A DNA stretch of 64,000 bases from positions 54,806,858 through 54,870,857 of the forward strand of contig OZ022503.1 of the NCBI GenBank assembly GCA_963989385.1, read 5' to 3'. Position 1 is the first letter of the stretch. The number at the start of each line of letters is the position of its first letter. Shown piece by piece: positions 57,372 through 64,000 of the stretch. The position numbers were made by a program, and so were the translations under genes. The notes beneath the pieces were generated by a model, which saw only the letters and a program-made list of their open reading frames with translations, did no database searches and was not told the origin of the DNA. This stretch comes from Ctena decussata. Taxonomy: Eukaryota; Mollusca; Bivalvia; Lucinida; Lucinidae.

Positions 57372-59092
57372 ATTATGTCTTGATCTTCCCTCCAACAACA
57401 ACATGCGTTAATTATCGATAATTCACAGGTAAGGAAAAATTATTTCTCAAATAAAAGATAAGTGTATGGACACAATTATATCATTGGGAAGTGGAAATGT
57501 TTACAAGCTTTGAGAGACCGCAATATTCACAGAACGCATTTTTCACACGTGTATTATGAATACGGTCGTATTCTTCACATTTTGCCAGTGTGACAACTGC
57601 GTTTGGATTTTATTGCGATTTTTAATAGAAACGCATTTTTCACAGGTACGGCAAGGGAAGCTTGAAAATGTATGATTTGTTAGTTTCCAACTACAACTAT
57701 GAGTTTGAGCCCCAACTGCACTGAGCCTTCGGCTCTTGAGGAGTCCCCGCTATCCGTCGTCGGTCGCCTGACGTCGTCTGTCAACATCTTCGAGCTATTA
57801 TTATATCTCTTAAGCGTCTGGGTCAATCTCAACCAAATTTTATATATAGCGTTCACAAGGCTGGGGAACGATGACATGTCCTTTAGGACAGTTGCTTGAG
57901 ATTTTGATTGTTATGGCAAGTGAAATCATGCAATACTGCTTGAATATTTCTAACACTTCATCTATTTTCCGGGCCGAAAACCCAGAGTTTGACTTAGACA
58001 TGATATCCAATTCGACCAGGGTTTGACTTTGTTTGGGTCTAGATGTGATCTGGAGTGAATTCATGAATCCCGGGAAAAGCATTTGAAGTTTATTTTTAAT
58101 TACATCCCATATTTTATTACCTGGTTCCTCACTGGTGAAAACAGAACTGTGCCCCTAGTTTCGAGATAATTTGTGGGAACATGTTGAGTTTGGCTCATCC
58201 GTTCGTCCGCCAGTTCGTTATGTTTTATATTTATACCAAGTTTCCTCAAACTACCTTTTAAAGTTATGAAGCGGAAACGATTTGTGACGGACAGACAGGT
58301 AGACAACTATGGGAAAACGATATGTCTTCCCTCCCCCATGTAACCATATATACCAACACGCAACTCAATATACCAATACCTTTAACCTTGATGCAGCATA
58401 TAGTCTAATAGGGGACTGTTACGAAGGAGCTACCTCCCAAACTTTTGTTTTGGAAATGCCTAATATTGCACAGGAATACCGCAAGGTCTCCTCCCGCTGG
58501 ATTATGGCACTGCCCAACAGTACTAGAAGTTGTGCACTACAGCTTACGTCAGCAGCATACATGTGAATTAAAACAAACAAGGTAAAGGTTTTCCATATTC
58601 TTGTGGCCGTAGGGACAGTATTTGTTTGAGCCTACAGTGTCTTAGGCACATGTTATGAAAGAGGGCGCCTATCCCTCTCCTTCCGTAGCCTTTACCCTTC
58701 CCTGGTTCGAAACAAGTACCCATTTACTGCTGGGAAGACAGAGTCAGTTTTTCAGTCGTTGAGCCGGCGGGCGACTGAAACCTACGACCTTCTGCGCGGA
58801 GGAGCAGAGCAGATTTCTAGTCTTCTTTTTTATTTACTGTACCGTTTTTCCGTCCGCTATAACTTTCATTTATAATTTCAGGGTTATAAAAAATGTCATG
58901 AAGTGAAAAATGCGTTATTGTGATATTTTGTCATATTTTAGGGGTGTTGCATGCGTTTGGAAAATTACGTTTTCATGATACATATCGAACGTAAATTTCA
59001 CAGATATGTGAAAAATGCATTCGAATTCTGTGAAAAATGCGACCGGATTTGTCACACGTGTGAAAATTGCGACCGGATTTTTCACACATTTA
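57372..59092. other. Possible large diverged element bounded by GTGAAAAATGCG motifs
   Basis: CGCATTTTTCACA occurs twice at the left (about 57537-57550 and 57630-57645). Its complement GTGAAAAATGC occurs at least three times at the right (about 58902, 59005 and 59030), so the interval may be a TIR element of roughly 1.5 kb with repeated ends. No transposase frame is visible. The interior (57700-57780) has a GTCCCCGCTATCCGTCGTCGG segment of the kind often seen in mollusc repeats. Evidence is weak. Confidence 0.25.
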
Positions 59093-60163
59093 TAAACAAA
59101 AGCTCAAAAGTAAGTCTTAAAATAAAATTAAAATAAAAAAAATCCACATGAAATTTCAAAGTCCATGAGCTTGTGGTCAAAGAACTCAGGTGTGTGTGTG
59201 TGTGTGTGTGTGTGTGAGGGGGGGGGGGGGGAGGAGGCTAGGATGTTTCAAAACCTTGAACCATTATCTAACATCAGACCAAGTATTAGTGTCAACTGAG
59301 TCCAAGTCCATCATGGCACTGTAAAATTATGTCTTCATAAATATAGAACTTTAACCCAAATCTTTAAGACAAAATTCAAAGTCGATGACCTTGACTTCAA
59401 GGTCATCCAGGTCATCCAGTGGGGTAAGTACATGGTGTTTTGTAAAAACTCAGAAACGTTTCTAACATCAGTTCAAGTGCAAACTAAATCTCTGCCAAGC
59501 ATTATGAATCAGTATGCAATTAGAAAACTTTAATAAAGACCAAATTTCCTAAGTCCCTGACCTTGACATCAAGGTCACTGAATGGGGTTGGGGTAGTTCT
59601 CAGCAAAGCTTTGAACTAGTATCTAACTATAGTGCAAATATAAAAAGAATCCATCTATGGGTTCAGGAGATATGTGTCTTTAAAAAACTTTAACCAAAAC
59701 ATCCAATCAATAAAAAGACAATTTTCGAAGTCCATGACCTTGACCTCAAGGTCACTGAGGAAGGTGGGGGTAGTACCCTTGAAAACCTTGGACCAATATC
59801 TAACTACAGTGCAAGTATCAAAGGAATCCATCAATGGATTAAGGAGATATTGGGATTTATAAAACTTTAACCAAAACATCCAGTTCAAAAAAAATCCCAA
59901 TTTTCTAAGTACATGACCTTGATATCAAGGTCACAGAATGGGGTGGGGGTGGTACCATGTTAAACTTTGGACCAATATCTAACAACAGTGCAAGTATCAA
60001 AAGAATCCATCCATACGTTCAGGAGATATAGGTATTTAAAAAAAACTTTAACCAAAACATCCAATCCGGACGCCGACGCCGACGCTGACGCCGACGCCGA
60101 CGCCGACGCCAGGGTGACAACAATAGCTCTTCCTGAACTTTCGTTCAGGCGAGCTAAAAAGGC
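59093..60163 (+). mobile_element. Helitron-like element with tandem cores, copy 2
   Basis: Units begin at about 59160, 59380, 59553, 59730 and 59909 with AAGTC(C/G)ATGACCTTGACNTC. The last three spacings are about 177-179 bp. They are followed by a GACGCC microsatellite (60068-60110) and the terminal hairpin TCCTGAACTTTCGTTCAGG within AGCTC...GAGCT. It is homologous to 49320-50727 but lacks that copy's left end. A (TG)n and poly-G run (59191-59231) sits in the first unit. The apparent Asp-Ala repeat peptide from the microsatellite is not a gene. Confidence 0.65.
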
Positions 60164-60779
60164 ATCTGCTAAATTTTGGGAAGATCTGTTGTATTTTCAG
60201 CATTTTATGCAGATTTTTGTCTTTGCCCCAAATCAGTGATAATCACCACCTTAACCTTACCTGAAAGACATGTACATTGTAATCCAGTTAGATGTGGCGA
60301 TTTGCACGAGCAACACCGTAATATGGCTAGTTAACTGGCAAGTGCAGTGTTGCGGAACTTAATCGTTGCTATTTCTTTACTCTACTGGTTAATGGCCACA
60401 CTGTCCGAGTACTTAGGATAGCTACGGGTATAAAGTGACTTATTAACTTACATTTCAGCTATTCTGATAGTCTTTGTCTTAAATCCAAACGTTGAAACGA
60501 TATTTTTTTAATATTTACATCACTTTCACTGTCACGAGGCCTCATTCATGGTTTTGCCTCAATAAAACAAAATCAACAAGACACGACTCGCACGGACTAG
60601 GCATTGTTAAACCAGTTTCTTTCATAACAACTGAACCTTGAATGCAGTCTCGTGCAGGTAAGCCATGCGTAAATATATAGGCAGCCAATACTGTTCTAAG
60701 TATGTTTTCAAGGGTTGGGGTAATGGAATTTTGCTTGAACTTATTAATAATTCTGTCATTACTATTAATAGTACCTGTA
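60164..60779. other. No recognisable feature
   Basis: AT-rich intergenic sequence. Confidence 0.3.
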
Positions 60780-62157
60780 CAGGGTGTTAAGAAAGTTCGT
60801 AGACATTATCTAAATTTACACTGAAAGCTTAATAACAGTATAATTTTGGCAAAACTTTGATAGTGTGATATAGGGAGCACTACCAAAGATATGCAACATA
60901 TAAATTCTTTGTGGATTTAAAAATGATGCGAAAATCTGAATTGTCATGGACACACCCTCTACAGGGCTGACTAATGGTGAAGGCAAAATTTTGATTTGCA
61001 TTAGAGATCAGCATCTTTAGAGCTTGGTGTTCCAAATCTAATAGAAATATTTAAGATGTAAAAGTACTGGTATTGCAAGAAATATTTTCGGGATTTTTCA
61101 TTTAGTTTTTATTGTTTTCCGACGGTTTACTAGGGAATTTCTGACTAAATCCAAAGGGTACCCCCATTCTCAATTGAAACTTTAAGTTTAAGGGGGTAGG
61201 GATAGAATCTATATCAGTATTTGTAAACACAGAGGCATTTTGCAGATTTCTTTTAGGCACTTGTTATCAGTCTTGTTCTCACATCGAGCATAAACATTTG
61301 ATCAGAATTTTGTTTTTGTACTTTTCTGCGAAATCGCTCTTAACAAATTACTCTTTAGAATTAACTTCAGATTCATTTTTCATTGAATTTTGCACTAAAT
61401 CCTCGTTGTTTGGAATCAAAGTAGGTACGAATATGACATTGTTTAGGAAACTCTTGAAATACTTCATACTGGGGTAAAACCCTTTGTAATTAACAAATTT
61501 TCTTGTCATTTAGATGCATTATTGAAGTAGAAATGCCATTTTATCAACACATTTGCATAATTTGACTTTTTGGTGGTAAAATTTCAAATAATTTTATAAT
61601 AATTTACAGATACACCATGAATATTTCGAATTTTTTTATTCTTGTCTCCCTTCCCTCTAAGAACCACTCCATGATATAAATGATTTAATGTCAACTTTGG
61701 ATTTCAAGTTTCATTTCAGATGTTAATTCATTACCCCCACCCCCTTTGCAAAATATTAATGCCTAATCTGCATTTTCATGTCAATGAATCATCTGTCAAA
61801 CTGTTCATGTTGTCTACGATTCCTTACAGATTGTAACTAATAAAATACAGTTTGGCTTAGTCTCTATCATTTAAGTGAGTTTTAAAATGGTAATTCACTA
61901 AGGGATAAAAAAATAAATAACAGTTTAATATGGCACACCTATATGCATAAAATCCATAATAAATAGCAGGCCACTTTGACACCTTGGGTATAAACTGCTA
62001 ATTTCATTACGGTAAAAGGCGGTTGTAAAACTTGTTACATTGTGGATCCTTTAATATTGAATAGTTCTTGAAACCTGTCAAGTTTTAAGATTTAATGAAT
62101 GTAACTTTTTCAATTATAAGCAATATTGTAATGTCTTCGAACTTTCTTAACACCCTG
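60780..62157. mobile_element. 1378-bp mariner-like TIR element, TA-flanked, without visible transposase
   Basis: CAGGGTGTTAAGAAAGTTCG and its inverse CGAACTTTCTTAACACCCTG form the termini, with further pairing through GACATTA. TA dinucleotides flank both ends (60778-60779 and 62158-62159). A CAGGGTGT terminus, TA target and 1.3-1.4 kb length fit mariner-type elements. However, I see no transposase frame or catalytic motif on either strand, so the interior is either unrelated filler or fully decayed. Confidence 0.7.
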
Positions 62158-62500
62158 TATATCACGCTGTCTCATTATAGCTTGCACTAAATGTAGGTTC
62201 ATAAGGTGTTTTGACACATCATTGTAGCAGTAAGTGTTCTCCCATCTGCTTGTGTGCATGTATGTGTGTGTGTCTGTGTAAGTGTATGTGCTCCTCTCTC
62301 TAATACTCAATAGCTTAATCAAAATACTCAATACTGAATGCCAATCGCATATAAATAATTTTGATCTCTTGTGGCGCCTTGAAATTTATGTGTTTGATAT
62401 ACCACCATGTTGTTGTATTATGTATGTTTCGTTTTCTACTCCTCATGTTGTTTAGTTATGTAAGCCTGAGTGTAAATAAAGAATTGAATTGAATTGTCTA
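62158..62500 (+). other. Probable retroelement 3' end with (AATTG)n tail
   Basis: The segment ends in GTGTAAATAAAGAATTGAATTGAATTG (62471-62497), the usual form of a LINE or SINE 3' end with an AATAAA signal and a short pentanucleotide tail. The upstream body is not recognisable. Confidence 0.4.
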
Positions 62501-62547
62501 ATACGCATAACTCCAAAAGCAGAGTACCGATTTTTCTCTCCAGCTTT

Positions 62548-62641
62548 GGACGGACACACGGCGCCAGGTGTGTGCAATGGTACGTACCGTTGAGCCACTT
62601 GGGTAACGTCGAAAAGAGAATTGAACTGAACTAAACTGAAC
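62548..62641 (+). mobile_element. Small retroposon (family R93), copy 4, with 12-bp target duplication
   Basis: The body is GGACGGACACACGGCGCC ... GAGAATTGAAC with a TGAAC/TAAAC tail. TTCTCTC(C/A)AGCT flanks it at 62534-62545 and 62642-62653, with one mismatch. Confidence 0.88.
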
Positions 62642-62904
62642 TTCTCTCAAGCTAGGATTGCTTGAGAGGGAAATAAAAGTTCCTTTTAAAAGGAAGGCTT
62701 GCCCAGCTAAGACAGTGAAATGTTCATGAGTTGTTTATTCAAGTGAACCCAGATGTTAGTACACTTTCTGTTGCTAATTTTTATTTAGCAAAGTAAATTT
62801 TCTTAACTTCTTGAATGGTGGCATTATCTACAGGTGTGAGGTAAAAACTAGTGTAGAATTTATTTGAAAAACAGATTGAGGAGATATATAAACACACACA
62901 CAAG

Positions 62905-63165
62905 GGCCGTGTAGTGCAATCGGTAGGGCACCTGACTCATAAGTCAGAGGTCCTGGGTTCGAAACCCGGTCTGGCCACATACTCTCGATTCTCCTTCCGC
63001 TGATTCAAGAAGGGCAGTTGTCAGTTACTGGCGAAAGTATGTGCACTTAGTACTGGTTATCCGCTTAGGAGGTCTAAGCCTGCCCAGGAATAGTGTGGTT
63101 AGGTTAACTGACAGTCCCGACATGACCGTTGCTTTTTTCCGTTGACGTTAAGCATCAAATCAATC
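62905..63165 (+). mobile_element. tRNA-derived SINE, family 2, plus-strand copy
   Basis: The head has GTAGTGCAATCGG (box A), an anticodon arm CTGAC-TCATAA-GTCAG and GGGTTCGAAACCC (box B). The body matches 1925-2189 closely (GGGCAGTTGTCAGTTACTGG, CTTAGTACTGGTTA, GGAGGTCTAAGCCTGCCCAG). The 3' tail is (AATC)n at 63153-63168. The close match over about 250 bp suggests a fairly young family. Confidence 0.88.
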
Positions 63166-63168
63166 AAT

Positions 63169-64000
63169 CACACACATACGCACAGACACACACGCAACCA
63201 CACAGTTTTCCAACGTTTTGACCGTTAGGCATGTCTCAAGTGAAATTACTATAATTATGGACCTATTTCAAGTCTTTTCTATATGGCTGCTAAGTCACAT
63301 TTAGTTTGAATCAAAATTTTAGGAAAGACTGTTTCAAGCAATGTCTATGGAATCTTGGCACATCTGAACTTGGCATCAAAAGAAGAAAACAAATTCATAT
63401 CCACTGAACTATATTTTTGGTTTTAGTAGCATCAGTAACAGTGACTAGAAGAAAATTTTGACACTCTGAGAAGAAAATGCATGCTGCTATTGTTTGAGAT
63501 AACAACTTGCTTTACAACATTTGGGAACAACAAAGCACGGAACCCATTGCGTTCATACTTCCATGAACTTTCGAAAAATGAAATTTCTCTCTTATATATT
63601 TATACTATGTTTTCACATCAATTTTGTTACTGATTTGTGAAGTTCTGGCTGATTTTACGCCAAGCAAAGGACGAAGAATAGCTATTTACCAACGTGTTTG
63701 GTAATGACGTTCAACAGCCGTCACTATGACATGACGTATATCAAATGTTACGTCGGCCAGTCAACTTATCGAAGAATCCGTGACGTCGCTTACGCGTAAC
63801 ACTGCATAAATGAGTGTTGTTCATGGATGTATGTACATCGTCAGCTCAGTAAAGGTTCACCTAAGGAATCGTCGACTACATATTTCTCTGTACATTTGTA
63901 GGTGAAATTAAAAGGCAACATTAGAGATTGTTACAAGAAAACATCGATAAAAAGCATCAATACGCCGTGAAAGTCAGTCACATTTAGCTTCTGCGCCCAG
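63169..64000. other. No gene recognised; cluster of TGACGT motifs
   Basis: No coding frame is supported. Between about 63705 and 63790 four TGACG(T)-type motifs occur (GACGTTCA, TGACGTAT, TTACGTCG, TGACGTCG), resembling CRE/ATF sites. If a gene starts beyond the window this could be its promoter, but nothing here shows it. Confidence 0.25.

Noticed and set aside
59967..60239. Asp-Ala repeat protein
   Set aside because: The repeat is the GACGCC microsatellite of a Helitron-like element. The frame has no other coding support.
62906..62978. Functional tRNA-Met (CAT) gene
   Set aside because: The tRNA-like part continues directly into a SINE body shared with 1925-2189, and the anticodon loop is one base short when the five-pair stem is used. 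It is a SINE head.

Overview
The window looks like animal nuclear DNA, most likely from a marine mollusc and probably a bivalve. It has no prokaryotic gene organisation. It is AT-rich and repeat-dense, with tRNA-headed SINEs, small foldback transposons, non-LTR and YIDD-type reverse transcriptase relics, and elements built as tandem cores plus microsatellite plus terminal hairpin (the Helitron-like or 'pearl' plan known from bivalves). The species call is an inference from repeat types; no marker gene settles it. No complete protein-coding gene can be supported.

Layout. Positions 1-3074 hold retroelement debris: a LINE ORF C-terminus (378-1052, minus), two different tRNA-derived SINEs with exact target-site duplications (1640-1823 and 1925-2189, both minus), and a broken YIDD reverse transcriptase fragment (2526-3074, minus) that runs into the satellite. 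Positions 3075-5284 and 6893-42120 are one complex satellite family covering more than half of the window. Its basic monomer A (about 408-414 bp) occurs with two longer variants, B (about 510 bp) and C (about 570 bp). From 11744 onward these form higher-order repeats that each start with a C unit; three consecutive-type copies measure 3645, 3650 and 3650 bp and contain eight monomers. The left part (3075-11743) is diverged and irregular, while the core (11744-41847) is homogenised. A 178-bp TA-flanked MITE is inserted at 23572. Many short open frames in the array, on both strands, are products of the repeat and not genes.

Positions 42121-64000 are a mosaic of dispersed elements: Helitron/pearl-like elements (42371-42870, 49320-50727, 59093-60163); eight copies of a foldback MITE ending in GAGCCGCGACACG (43829-57371), three with exact 4-bp duplications; a very small retroposon of about 93 bp with a GAACT-type tail and 12-15 bp target duplications (43189, 46628, 52352, 62548); an 802-bp element whose arms are inverted 15-bp minisatellites with an 8-bp duplication (45041-45842); a 1049-bp TIR element inserted in the head of a SINE (54943-55991); a 1378-bp mariner-like TIR element (60780-62157); and an hAT-like N-terminal coding fragment split by the small retroposon (46460-46953).

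Possible host gene. Weak but suggestive minus-strand signals exist: an ATG-initiated 35-codon open exon followed by GTAAGT (53591-53695), a 30-codon open stretch followed by GTAAGA (44070-44159), and a possible stop-containing terminal exon behind a good acceptor (6771-6860). All are in phase 0. If they belong to one transcript, the whole satellite array would lie inside its intron(s). This is a hypothesis. The C units also carry, on the same strand, a 38-46 nt block bounded by consensus splice sites.
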